Below are positions 7,920 through 15,896 of a stretch of 64,000 nucleotides of DNA, one piece after another; position 1 is the stretch's first letter, and every line of letters starts with the position of its first letter. A program made the position numbers and the translations under genes. The notes under the pieces are model-generated. The model worked only from the letters and a program-made list of their open reading frames with translations, made no database searches and was not told where the DNA came from. Source of the DNA: Streptomyces sp. B93 (lineage in GTDB: Bacteria > Actinomycetota > Actinomycetes > Streptomycetales > Streptomycetaceae); the NCBI RefSeq assembly GCF_018070565.1, contig NZ_JAGPXL010000032.1:1-64000 (forward strand). The letters are read 5' to 3'.

Positions 7920-9004
7920 TCGGTCCCCTCCTCGGGTCGGCCGGTCCCGAGGGCCAGGCCGTGGACGATCCAGTTCTGTCCGGGTTCGCCGCCGAGCGCG
8001 GCGCCCAGATCGGCGCGCTGCCAGGAGCCGACCGGACGGCTCAGCAATCGGCACCGTACGGCGGTGAGTTGGGCGCGCCCGACGGCGAACCCGGCGTGCA
8101 GGTGGTCACGTCGGACGCGGGTGGCGTCGGCGTCGCTGGGGCAGCCGTAGCCGAGGAGCACGGCGCCCGCGTCGGCGAGCCAGCCCTGCCCGGCGGCCCA
8201 GGTGGCGAGGGTGGGCCGGGCCTCGCCGGTGGCGAGCCGTCGCAGGGTGCCGCCGGGTCCGCTCTCGACCAGTTCGGGGCGGGGTCCGCCGACGGCCACG
8301 CACCAGCGCAGCTGGTCCGCGCCCGCGGTCTCGGCGGTGGCGAGGACGGCACGCAGGTCGCCGGGGGCGGGGGTGCCGGGCAGTGGCGGCGTGGCGCTGC
8401 GGCGGGTGAACAAGTCAAGGTCGGGACCCCGGTCGGCGTGCACGGGCGGGGGCGGTACGTGGACCGTGGCGAGGGGGGCTTCGCGCGTGCCGTCGAGCCG
8501 GACGTCGACCGGTACGGTGCCGAGTGCCTGGGCGGCGAGCCAGAGCGCGGCGGCGGCGTGGCCGGTGTCGAGCAGCAGCAGGGGCCAGGCGCGGTGGCCG
8601 TAGTGGCTCTCGGTGCGCCGGGCGGTGACGGAGAGTTCGGCGGTGACCCCGGGTGGGGTGCTGTGCGGGGCCGGGCCGAGGTGGTGGACGCGGTGGCGCA
8701 GCGGGTCGTAGCCGTAACGGCCGGGCGGCAGGGGGCAGTCGGCGCCCACGGTGAGGAGGGCGTCGACGGGGTGCAGGGCACCGGCGGACGGGGCGGGCCG
8801 GAGCCGTCCGGTGGGGTCGGTGGCGGCCAGGGAGAGGCGCAGCAGGCGTCCCAGGTCGAGTCGGCCGGGCCGGGTGTCCGGGGGCAGGTCGGTGGCCGGG
8901 CCCGGCCAGTCGGGGACGGGTGGACCGGGCGGGGTGTCGGGGCCGGGTGGTTCGGGGCCGCGGGCGCGGGCGAGGGCGGTGGTGAGGTCCACGGGGCGGC
9001 TCAC
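7916..9004 (-). CDS. SagB-family (nitroreductase-fold) azoline dehydrogenase
   Basis: The protein has 362 residues. The N-terminal half shows the FMN-site signature of SagB-type dehydrogenases, RLRPAPSAGALHPVDALLTV (about residues 67-86), and PPGRYGYDPLRHRVHHLG, a block typical of the family. These flavoenzymes oxidise oxazoline or thiazoline rings made by YcaO enzymes to aromatic azoles. The C-terminal half is more divergent and may be a second, degenerate nitroreductase-like domain. GTG 9004 overlaps the YcaO stop. Its place directly after the cyclodehydratase supports azole formation, so the product should carry at least one aromatic ring. Confidence 0.82.
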   Translation of the reverse strand: MSRPVDLTTALARARGPEPPGPDTPPGPPVPDWPGPATDLPPDTRPGRLDLGRLLRLSLAATDPTGRLRPAPSAGALHPVDALLTVGADCPLPPGRYGYDPLRHRVHHLGPAPHSTPPGVTAELSVTARRTESHYGHRAWPLLLLDTGHAAAALWLAAQALGTVPVDVRLDGTREAPLATVHVPPPPVHADRGPDLDLFTRRSATPPLPGTPAPGDLRAVLATAETAGADQLRWCVAVGGPRPELVESGPGGTLRRLATGEARPTLATWAAGQGWLADAGAVLLGYGCPSDADATRVRRDHLHAGFAVGRAQLTAVRCRLLSRPVGSWQRADLGAALGGEPGQNWIVHGLALGTGRPEEGTE

Positions 9005-10380
9005 ATGTGCGGGGGCGGGACGAGGGTGAGGTCGTCCGGGCCGCTGGGCGGGGTGGTGCGCCAGCCGCGTGCGCGGGCGGCGTCGGCGAGGCGTGGGCTG
9101 CCGAAGTAGCCGAAGGCGGCGGGCGCGTTGGGCAGCAGCCCGGAGACCAGGACGCGGGCGACGCGCAGCGGTGTCTCGGCGATGTCCTCGGTGGTGAGGT
9201 CGAAGGTCATCAGTCGGTGGCCGCCGCGCTCCAGGGCGCTTCTGAGCCGCTCCGGGCTGCCGGACGGCACGGCCTGGAGGGGTACGACGCCGTGGGCGGG
9301 CTCGGTGAAGCGGCGGGCCTCGGTGGCGGTGCGCGGGTCGAGCCACACCTGGACGTGGGCGCCGAGGTCGCGGACGTGTTCAAACTGTTCGCCGCAGGCG
9401 TCGAGGTAGCGGCGGTCCTCGCGGTGGTCGAGGTAGAGGCCCTTGGCGAGCAGTCCGGCCTCGACGGCCTGGAAGACCCAGCCGTCGGGGTCGGTGAGCC
9501 CCTGGGTGAACACCCAGGTGTGCACGGCTTCGAGGACGGCCTTGCGGGCGGCCTCGGCCGGGTCGTGCTTGCAGGCGAACCCGGCGGCGTACAGGCCGAG
9601 GCGTGGGTCGTGGACGAGGGCCGCCGCGCAGGGCGCGAACTCGGACGGCATCTCGACGAGCCACACGTCGAGCGCGGAGCCGGCGAGGTCGTCGGCGAGG
9701 CCGGGCACGGTGGCCGGGTCGATGCCGCGGGTGGGTCCGTCGAGGTGCCACCACACCTCCAGCGCGTCCCGTTCGACGATCTCCAGCAGGCCGCGTTCCA
9801 CGGCGTCGTCGATGCCCTGTCCGGTGGCGATGCCCGCGTAGTTGAGGTGGTGGGTGCGGGGCAGTGCGCGCAGTTCGCCCTGCCGCCAGTTGAGGTGGGT
9901 GAGCGCGACGGGCGCCCACACCTCGGCCCGTTCCCCGCCGGGGAGGAGTTCGGTGCCGGGGGTCCACAGGGCGGGGGTGTCGGCGGTGAGGGGGCGGTAG
10001 GGGAACTTGCGGCGGGTGTACTGCCAGTCGGCGTACGCCGGCAGCTCGCCGGGGCCGTATGCGCGCAGGCCCTTGCGGGTGAGGTCGGTGGCGGTGGCGC
10101 GCAGGGGTGCGGCGGGGTGTCCGGGCGGGGGCAGCCGGTTGCCGCAGTAGCGTTCGACGCCCTCGGCGACGGCGGCGATCCGGGCGGTCTCGGGGTCGCC
10201 GAAGGCAGTGCCGAGCGAGACGCGGTCGGCGGGCCAGAGGCCGAGCCTGCGGGCGTCGGAGACCTCGGCGGTCATGGCCGTGTAGCGGGGCGGGGCGCCC
10301 GCGGGGTGGGCGACGGGCTTGACCTTGCGGATGATGCCGCAGACCGGGTCGGTCAGGGCTTCCAGCGGCAGCGCCGTCAT
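9001..10380 (-). CDS. YcaO-domain cyclodehydratase (TOMM biosynthesis)
   Basis: The protein has 459 residues and is a full-length YcaO. The ATP/Mg-binding signatures are visible: AVAEGVERYCG (Glu73 and Glu76), NYAGIATGQGIDDAVERGLLEIVERDAL (in pieces, about residues 180-207, Glu200 and Glu203) and AVLEAVHTW further on. YcaO enzymes phosphorylate a peptide amide and condense it with a Ser, Thr or Cys side chain to give an azoline, or make thioamides or amidines. The C-terminus ends VPPPHM; the strict PxPxP tail common in azoline-forming YcaOs is not seen, so the exact chemistry is open. ATG 10380 overlaps the hydrolase stop. With no Cys in the precursor, oxazoline formation on Ser or Thr is the simplest prediction. 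Confidence 0.9.
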   Translation of the reverse strand: MTALPLEALTDPVCGIIRKVKPVAHPAGAPPRYTAMTAEVSDARRLGLWPADRVSLGTAFGDPETARIAAVAEGVERYCGNRLPPPGHPAAPLRATATDLTRKGLRAYGPGELPAYADWQYTRRKFPYRPLTADTPALWTPGTELLPGGERAEVWAPVALTHLNWRQGELRALPRTHHLNYAGIATGQGIDDAVERGLLEIVERDALEVWWHLDGPTRGIDPATVPGLADDLAGSALDVWLVEMPSEFAPCAAALVHDPRLGLYAAGFACKHDPAEAARKAVLEAVHTWVFTQGLTDPDGWVFQAVEAGLLAKGLYLDHREDRRYLDACGEQFEHVRDLGAHVQVWLDPRTATEARRFTEPAHGVVPLQAVPSGSPERLRSALERGGHRLMTFDLTTEDIAETPLRVARVLVSGLLPNAPAAFGYFGSPRLADAARARGWRTTPPSGPDDLTLVPPPHM

Positions 10381-11858
10381 CGTGGTATCTCCTCGGCGGG
10401 GTCGGTGGGGGCGGGGCGGGTCCGGAGCGTGGTGAGCCGGAGTGCGGTGCGGGCGGGGTCGAGCCGGCGGGTGGAGGCGGTGAGCCGGGTGGCGGTGACC
10501 GGGTCCTCGCCGGTGTGCGGGTTGCGGGCGTGGGCCGGGAAGTGGTGTCCGGCGATCTCGAGCCGCAGCCGGGTCCCGGCGTGCAGCCGCCGGGCGAGCC
10601 GTCCGAGCGGGACGCCGAACTCGGCCGTGCGGCCGGGTGGTTCGCGGCGCCGGACGATCCCGATGGCGAGCCGCTCGGCGTGGCCGTCGGGGGTGACGGC
10701 GACGAGCCGGGCGGCCCAGTCGGCGCTGGGGGTGTCCGCGCTGGCGCTCAGCCGTGTCTCTGCGGGGCCGAGGAGGTCGAGCGGGCGCGGCAGGGGCGGG
10801 GTGACGAGGACGCAGCGGTCCGGCACGCCGGTGGTGGGGATGGTCAACTGGTCCGATCTGACCGGCTGTTCGGGGTCGGCGGTGAAGTGGGCGCCGCGCA
10901 GCGGCCGCAGTCGTGGCGCGTACGGTTCACCGGGCGTGTGCGCGGGGACCCACAGCGGGCTGCCGCCGAGGGCGAGGGCCCCGGTCCGCCCGGCGGCGAG
11001 TCCTCCGGTGAGCGCGGTGTGCGCCCAGCGGGCGTACAGCTCACCGAGGTTGAGCCGGTGCGCGCGGTGGGCGTCGGGTCCCGGGGCGGCGGTGAGGCCG
11101 TGGCCCCAGGGTCCCATCAGCAGCCGCGCCGAGGGGCCGCCCCAGCGCCGCCACAGCTCGACGGTGTCCTCGGCGAAGTGGTCGTGGTGTCCGCCGACGG
11201 CGAGCAGCGGTACGGCGGCCCGCGCGCCGAGCGCGGTCAGCCGCCCCCTCTCGCGCCGCGCCCACACGTCCGGCCAGGAGGGCAGGTCGCGGCCGAGGCG
11301 CCGGGGCAGGTCGAGCAGGGGCAGGTGGCCGAGGAGTTCCGGGTCGGCGGCGAGCGCCTTCGCCAGGGCGCTGTCCCGTGAGTCCGGCCGGTCGCCGTGG
11401 GCCGCCCACCATCCGGCGCGGGTCAGCAGCCGTTCCACGCCGGAGGGTTCGCGGGCGGTGTCGGCGGTACCGAGCGCGGGCACGGCGGCGATGACGGCGT
11501 CCGGGCGGGCGTCCTCGGGCGCCTCCAGGGCGAGGGCGAGGGCGCAGTGGGCGGCGTAGGAGGCCCCGTACGCCACCAGTCGGCCGTCGCTCCAGGACCG
11601 GCCGCGGATCCAGCGCGCCAGCTGGGCCCCGTCGGCCGCCTCACCGTCGTAGGGCCGCCACTCCCCCGGCGACGCGTACCGTCCGCGTACGTCCTGCACG
11701 ACGGCGGCGAATCCCCGGCGCGTCCAGCCCCGCAGCTCGGCGCGATGGCGGCGCCGGTCGTAGGGGGTGCGCAGGAGTACGGCGGGGAAGGGCCCGGCGC
11801 CGTCCGGGAGCCGGACGTCGGTGGCGAGGCCGCCCACGGCCGTGGTGTACGACGTCAT
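10377..11858 (-). CDS. CocE/NonD-family serine hydrolase (X-Pro dipeptidyl-peptidase fold)
   Basis: The protein has 493 residues. The nucleophile elbow is YGASYAAH with Ser100, followed by a plausible acid in VGGHHDHF (Asp226) and a His in MGPWGHG (His253). The C-terminal part (from about 310) is the jelly-roll domain found in CocE and PepX esterases and peptidases. In an operon with a RiPP precursor and YcaO enzyme it is a good candidate for the leader-removing peptidase or for an ester- or amide-processing tailoring enzyme. No other protease is encoded in the cluster. ATG 11858 overlaps the stop of the upstream RRE gene (ATGA). Confidence 0.82.
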   Translation of the reverse strand: MTSYTTAVGGLATDVRLPDGAGPFPAVLLRTPYDRRRHRAELRGWTRRGFAAVVQDVRGRYASPGEWRPYDGEAADGAQLARWIRGRSWSDGRLVAYGASYAAHCALALALEAPEDARPDAVIAAVPALGTADTAREPSGVERLLTRAGWWAAHGDRPDSRDSALAKALAADPELLGHLPLLDLPRRLGRDLPSWPDVWARRERGRLTALGARAAVPLLAVGGHHDHFAEDTVELWRRWGGPSARLLMGPWGHGLTAAPGPDAHRAHRLNLGELYARWAHTALTGGLAAGRTGALALGGSPLWVPAHTPGEPYAPRLRPLRGAHFTADPEQPVRSDQLTIPTTGVPDRCVLVTPPLPRPLDLLGPAETRLSASADTPSADWAARLVAVTPDGHAERLAIGIVRRREPPGRTAEFGVPLGRLARRLHAGTRLRLEIAGHHFPAHARNPHTGEDPVTATRLTASTRRLDPARTALRLTTLRTRPAPTDPAEEIPR

Positions 11859-12676
11859 CCGGCGTCCGTCGGGTAGGGGGCGACGGCGGGGACGGGCAGC
11901 ACGGGGTGTTCGGTGACGGTGAGGGTGCGCAGGTCGACGCGGCGCAGTCGGCGCCGGGCGGGCAGGCCGCCCCGGTCGGGGGCGCCGGTGGCCCATCGGG
12001 TGAGGTCGTCGGTGAGGAGTGCGGTGAGCAGTGCGGCGGCCGGGCCGGTGAGGCGTACGGGTGCGCCGGTGGTGCGGGGGCCGCTCCAGTAGGCGGCCAG
12101 TTCGCGGTGGGCGGGGGTGGCGGCGAGGCGGCGGGCGCGGACGTGGGCGGAGGTGACGTCCGTGGCGTCGGCGGCCAGGGGTTCGACGTAGGCGTGCCAG
12201 CCCTCACGGTGGCAGCGCAGCCAGGCGGTGCCGTGCCGGGGCAGGTGGTCGGCGGTGTCCCAGAGCCCTTCGGGCACGGGTCCGTCGAGGCACCAGACGA
12301 CGGCGGCGGCGTCCGGCGCGCGGTCCGGCTCCGGCGGGGTGCCGGGGCGGGGGTCGGCGCCGGCGGCGCGCAGGGCGTGGGCCAGCGGGTCGGTGAGGAC
12401 GGGGTCGCCCAGCAGGAGGATCCGGCGGCGCGCGGCGGGCCAGGTGGCGGGCGCGGGCGCGGGGGCGAGGTATCCGGCGTCCTCGAAGGCCGAGACGAGC
12501 CGGTCGGTCTCGGGGTCCGGCGCGGTGGTGGTTCCGGTGAGCCGGGCGAGCAGTGCGGTGCGGTCCGCGTCGCCGGTGCGGACCTGGAGGAAGTCGCCGT
12601 CGGCCGTGCGGACCGCGAGGCCCCGTCCCTCGACGGTGACGACCTCGACTCCGGGTGCGAGCTGGCTGCGGGGCAC
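11855..12676 (-). CDS. TOMM leader-binding / YcaO partner protein (RRE-type)
   Basis: The protein has 273 residues. The N-terminal 75 residues (GRGLAVRTADGDFLQVRT ... ALLARLTGT ... AFEDAGYL) look like a PqqD-like RiPP recognition element. The centre (RILLLGDPVLTDPLAHALRAAG, about 88-109) resembles the Rossmann start of the E1/ThiF-like partner of TOMM cyclodehydratases, but the protein is shorter than canonical C-proteins and no zinc-binding CxxC pairs are visible. It probably binds the precursor leader and activates the YcaO enzyme. GTG 12676 has AGGAG 8 bases upstream. It lies about 100 bp after the precursor gene, behind a strong hairpin. Confidence 0.72.
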   Translation of the reverse strand: MPRSQLAPGVEVVTVEGRGLAVRTADGDFLQVRTGDADRTALLARLTGTTTAPDPETDRLVSAFEDAGYLAPAPAPATWPAARRRILLLGDPVLTDPLAHALRAAGADPRPGTPPEPDRAPDAAAVVWCLDGPVPEGLWDTADHLPRHGTAWLRCHREGWHAYVEPLAADATDVTSAHVRARRLAATPAHRELAAYWSGPRTTGAPVRLTGPAAALLTALLTDDLTRWATGAPDRGGLPARRRLRRVDLRTLTVTEHPVLPVPAVAPYPTDAG

Positions 12677-12717
12677 GTCGGTTCTCCTGGGGCAGAGGCG
12701 GTGGGTGGCGGGAAGGG

Positions 12718-12751
12718 GCGGGCCCGCCCGGAGGCACTCGGACGGGCCCGC
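12718..12751 (-). terminator. Hairpin between RiPP precursor and processing genes (possible attenuator)
   Basis: GCGGGCCCG (12718-12726) and CGGGCCCGC (12743-12751) form a perfect 9-bp G+C stem with a 16-base loop, located 25 bases after the precursor stop and 42 bases before the next gene. There is no U tract. Such hairpins after a RiPP precursor often act as partial terminators or 3' stabilisers, so that precursor mRNA exceeds enzyme mRNA. Confidence 0.55.
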
Positions 12752-12775
12752 GTGTGAGGGAGTCGCCGCCCTCGC

Positions 12776-12889
12776 TTACTCCTCGGTGTCCTCGAACGGG
12801 TTCTCGACGAGCGCGTTGGAGTGCGACGCCGAGTCGTGGGCCAGCTGGCCCGGGTCGGCGATGGGAGCGAAGACCTGCTCGTTCTCCAT
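12776..12889 (-). CDS. Candidate RiPP (TOMM) precursor peptide, 37 aa
   Basis: This small gene is preceded by a strong ribosome binding site (GGAGGA, 6 bases before ATG 12889) and ends in TAA (12778-12776). Residues 1-17 (MENEQVFAPIADPGQLA) look like a leader. The centre HDSASHSN (18-25) carries three Ser at alternate positions (20, 22, 24) and two His (18, 23). The tail NPFEDTEE is acidic. There is no Cys, so any azol(in)es must come from Ser20, Ser22, Ser24 or Thr35. It is first gene of the minus-strand operon with RRE, hydrolase, YcaO, SagB and exporters. The His-Ser-Asp/Glu make-up would suit metal binding once cyclised. The leader/core boundary is inferred. Confidence 0.78.
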   Translation of the reverse strand: MENEQVFAPIADPGQLAHDSASHSNALVENPFEDTEE

Positions 12890-12950
12890 GAACGTTCCTC
12901 CTTCACTGGTGAGTTGCGGCGTTCCAGCGAGCGCCGCACGGATAAGTTAT

Positions 12951-12971
12951 TGAATATGATTATCGTTTTTC
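12951..12971. promoter_or_regulatory. Zur/Fur-like box upstream of the RiPP precursor
   Basis: TGAATATGATTATCG (12951-12965) matches the better box at 16923-16937 (read as TGAAAATGATTATCA) at 13 of 15 positions. The overlapping sequence to 12971, read on the minus strand as GAAAAACGATAATCA, also resembles the Streptomyces Zur consensus, so two overlapping sites are possible. It starts 62 bp upstream of the precursor ATG, directly after the importer ATPase gene. An inverted repeat GCGGCG/CGCCGC (12916-12937) lies in the likely leader. Zur control is an inference from motif match; Fur-type regulators bind related sequences. Confidence 0.6.
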
Positions 12972-13768
12972 TAGTCGGTGAGAGGGTGATCTGGGTAACA
13001 CACCGGCCAGCCGCCCTCGGGGTCCCGTCCCACCCGGCCCGCCACGCGCAGCACTTCGGCGAGGAAGCCGGGGGTGACCACCTCGCCCGGCGCCCCGTCG
13101 GCGGCCACCCGGCCGTCCCGCAGCGCCACGATCCGCTCGGCGAACCGGGCGGCGTGGGCGAGGTCGTGCAGCACCATCACGACCGTCAGGCCGCGCTCCT
13201 CGCGCAGCCGCACCACGGTGCGCAGCACGTCGAGCTGGTGGTGCAGGTCCAGATAGGTGGTGGGCTCGTCGAGCAGCAGGACCCGGGTGTCCTGCGCGAG
13301 CGCCATGGCCAGGCGCACCCGCTGCCGTTCACCTCCGGAGAGCGCGTCGACGGGCCGGTCCGCCCAGTGCGCCACCCCGACGTCCGCCAGCGCCCGCCGC
13401 ACCACGCCGTCGTCGCCCTCCCGCAGCATGCCGAGCGGGCCCCGGGCGGCGTACCTCCCCTGCCGGACGAGCTGACGTACCGTCATGCCCGGTACGGCCG
13501 GGGCGGACTGGTGGAGCAGCGCGACCTGCCGGGCGGCGGCGCGGCGGGAGAGCCCGGACAGGTCCCGGCCGTCGAGCAGCACCCGCCCCCCGCCGGGCCG
13601 CAGCAGCCCCGCCGCGAGCCGCAGCAGGGTCGACTTGCCGCAGCCGTTCAGCCCGACCAGCGCGGTCAGTTCACCGGGTTCGACCCTCAGGTCGACTCCG
13701 TTCAGCACCGGCCGGCCCGGATATCCGAAGTGGACTCCCTCGACACGGATGCCCACGGGTTCGTTCAT
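12971..13768 (-). CDS. Metallophore ABC transporter ATP-binding protein (FecE/FhuC type)
   Basis: The protein has 265 residues: a complete importer ATPase with Walker A GLNGCGKST (about residue 40), Q-loop LLHQSAP, signature LSGGERQRVRLAMAL and Walker B VLLLDEPTTYLD followed by the H-loop VLHDLAHAARF. FecE/FhuC ATPases power uptake of metal-chelate complexes with FecCD permeases. ATG 13768 lies 38 bases after the stop of the second permease. Last gene of the importer operon; its TAG stop overlaps the metal box upstream of the RiPP precursor. Confidence 0.92.
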   Translation of the reverse strand: MNEPVGIRVEGVHFGYPGRPVLNGVDLRVEPGELTALVGLNGCGKSTLLRLAAGLLRPGGGRVLLDGRDLSGLSRRAAARQVALLHQSAPAVPGMTVRQLVRQGRYAARGPLGMLREGDDGVVRRALADVGVAHWADRPVDALSGGERQRVRLAMALAQDTRVLLLDEPTTYLDLHHQLDVLRTVVRLREERGLTVVMVLHDLAHAARFAERIVALRDGRVAADGAPGEVVTPGFLAEVLRVAGRVGRDPEGGWPVCYPDHPLTD

Positions 13769-13806
13769 GTTCGGTCCTCGAGGTGTACGACGTGGTCTTG
13801 CCTGGC

Positions 13807-14910
13807 CTAGAAACCGCGGTTCGGGCTGCGGCGTACGACGACCAGCAGCGCCACCGCCCCGGCGCAGGTGGTGAGCGCGCCGACGGGCAGGGTGAGCCGG
13901 TCGCTGTCCAGGGCGGACGCCAGCAGCCGCGAGGCCACCTGCGCCGCCGCGTCCGCACCGCCCACCACGACCGCCCCCAGCAGCGCGGCGCCCGGCAGCG
14001 AGGTGCGCAGCTCCGCGCCGAAGACCGCCACCGCCAGATGCGGCACCAGCAGCCCCACGAAGCCGAGCGCCCCCACCGAGGCCACCGCGCCCGCCGTCAG
14101 CGCCACCGCGCACAGCAGGGCGAGCGTGCGGGTGCGGGCGGCCGACAGTCCCGCCGCGACGGCCACTTCGTCGCCGCAGCGCAACAGGGTCAGCGGCCCG
14201 GACAGCAGCCACGCCAGCACGCCCCATACCAGCGCCCACGGCCACAGCAGCTGCCAGTGCTGCCACACCCGGCCCTCGGTGGTGCCGACCAGCCACTGCA
14301 CGACACTGCCCAGTTCGCCGGGCGCGACCAGCAGCACCATCGCGGTGAGCCCGCCGAGCACCGCCGACACCAGCACCCCGTGCACGGCCGTCTGTTCGGG
14401 GTCCCCCCGGCCGCGCCCGGTCAGCAGCCACAGCAGCCCCGCCCCGGCGCAGCCGCCCACGCACGCCGCGACGACCACCGCGAACGGCGACTGCCACCCG
14501 GCGAGCCCGAGCCCGGTCGCCGTGACGGCGCCGAGCACCGCGCCCGGCGTCACCCCGGTGACCTCCGGCCCGGCGAGCGGATTGCGCAACGCCGACTGGA
14601 GCACCAGCCCCGCCACGCCGAGACACGCGCCCGCCCCGAGCGCCACCAGCGCCCTCGGCACCCTGAGCTGGAATAGGACATGGCGTTCCAGCGCGCCGCC
14701 CCCGCCGGTGAGCACCTCCCACACCACCGGCGGGGACAGCGCCCGCCCGGCGACCAACGAGGCGGCCGACACCGCCACCAGCAGGGCCAGGAGCACACCC
14801 CAGGCCCTGGCGTGCCCCGTCGGCGACTCCACCGGCACCTCGGCGACGGCGCCCGGCCGGCGCCGCTTCACCGGGACCTCGACGGCACCGCCGCCCCCGC
14901 GCCCGCTCAT
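13807..14910 (-). CDS. Metallophore ABC transporter permease 2 (FecCD family)
   Basis: The protein has 367 residues. A basic, proline-rich N-terminus (1-35) precedes about ten hydrophobic segments. The FecCD signature is clear: LRVPRALVALGAGACLGVAG and SALRNPLAGPEVTGVTPGA (about 83-125), and GFVGLLVPHLAV near the C-terminus, which is the coupling helix for the ATPase. ATG 14910 overlaps the stop of permease 1 (ATGA). It pairs with permease 1 as a heterodimeric channel for an iron-, zinc- or other metal-chelate complex. Confidence 0.9.
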   Translation of the reverse strand: MSGRGGGGAVEVPVKRRRPGAVAEVPVESPTGHARAWGVLLALLVAVSAASLVAGRALSPPVVWEVLTGGGGALERHVLFQLRVPRALVALGAGACLGVAGLVLQSALRNPLAGPEVTGVTPGAVLGAVTATGLGLAGWQSPFAVVVAACVGGCAGAGLLWLLTGRGRGDPEQTAVHGVLVSAVLGGLTAMVLLVAPGELGSVVQWLVGTTEGRVWQHWQLLWPWALVWGVLAWLLSGPLTLLRCGDEVAVAAGLSAARTRTLALLCAVALTAGAVASVGALGFVGLLVPHLAVAVFGAELRTSLPGAALLGAVVVGGADAAAQVASRLLASALDSDRLTLPVGALTTCAGAVALLVVVRRSPNRGF

Positions 14911-15896
14911 CGAGCCCTCCTCAGCAAAGCCACCCCGGCCGGGACCCCCAGCAGCGCCGTCCAGGCACCGGCCGGGGTCTCCACGGGCGCCAGCGCGAGC
15001 CGGGCCGGTACGTCGGCGACCGCCACCACCGCCGCGCCCCACGCCGCCGACCAGGGCAGCCAACGCACCGCGTCGGCACGCGGGTTGAGGCGGCGGGCCA
15101 GCTGCGGGGCGAGGAAGCCGACCCAGGCCACCGGGCCGCACACGGCCGTCACCGGAGCGATCAGTACGACGGTGACGGCGAGCGCCGTGAACCGGGCCCG
15201 CCGCACCCGCACCCCCAGCGCCTCGGCGTCGTCGTCGCCGAGCCGCAGCACCGCCAGCACCGGGGCGCACAGCACCAGCGCGGGCACGGCGACCAGCAGC
15301 CACGGCCACAGCCCGGTCACGTCGTGCCAAGTGCGGGCGGAGAGCGAGCCGAGCAGATAGCGGTAGATCAGCTGAAGGTCGAGCTGGTCGGCCATGACCA
15401 TCAGGACCAGCAGCGCGGCCTGGAGCGCGGCGGCGACCGCGGCGCCGGTGAGCAGCACGGCGGACGGGCTGCGGCCGAGCCCGGCCGCGAGCAGGGTGAG
15501 CCCGCCGCCGAGCGCGGCCCCGCCGATGGCGAGCAGCGGCTGTACGGCGGCGGGCACCGCCACCGCCAGCACCAGGGGCGCGGCGACCCCGAGGGCCGCG
15601 CCCGAGGAGACGCCCAGCATCTCCGGGACGGCCAGCGGGTTGCGCAGGGCCTCCTGGAGCACCAGCCCCGCCGCGCCCAGGCAGGCCCCGGCGAGGAGCG
15701 CCAGGACCAGCCGGGGCACGCGGAGTTCGGTGACGACGATCCGGGTGATCTCGTCCCCGCCGAGCAGCCGGTGGAGCGGGACGTAGGGCGTGCCGAGGCT
15801 CAGCGCGCACCACGCCGCCGCCGCGAGCAGGACGAGCAGGGCGAGGAGCTGCGCCGCCGTGCCCCGCCGTGGGGAGGTGGCGGTGGGCGCGCTCAC
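14907..15896 (-). CDS. Metallophore ABC transporter permease 1 (FecCD family)
   Basis: The protein has 329 residues. It shows the same FecCD motifs as its neighbour: LRVPRLVLALLAGACLGAAG, EALRNPLAVPEMLGVSSGAALG (read in two pieces, about 60-100) and WVGFLAPQLARRL near the C-terminus. The GTG start at 15896 overlaps the TGA of the binding-protein gene (GTGA), showing tight coupling. Inner-membrane half of the importer. Confidence 0.9.
   Translation of the reverse strand: MSAPTATSPRRGTAAQLLALLVLLAAAAWCALSLGTPYVPLHRLLGGDEITRIVVTELRVPRLVLALLAGACLGAAGLVLQEALRNPLAVPEMLGVSSGAALGVAAPLVLAVAVPAAVQPLLAIGGAALGGGLTLLAAGLGRSPSAVLLTGAAVAAALQAALLVLMVMADQLDLQLIYRYLLGSLSARTWHDVTGLWPWLLVAVPALVLCAPVLAVLRLGDDDAEALGVRVRRARFTALAVTVVLIAPVTAVCGPVAWVGFLAPQLARRLNPRADAVRWLPWSAAWGAAVVAVADVPARLALAPVETPAGAWTALLGVPAGVALLRRAR

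Noticed and set aside
4267..9109. Long plus-strand frames opposite the RiPP operon
   Set aside because: They are Gly/Val/Gln/Arg-rich antisense shadows of high-G+C genes and show no domains.
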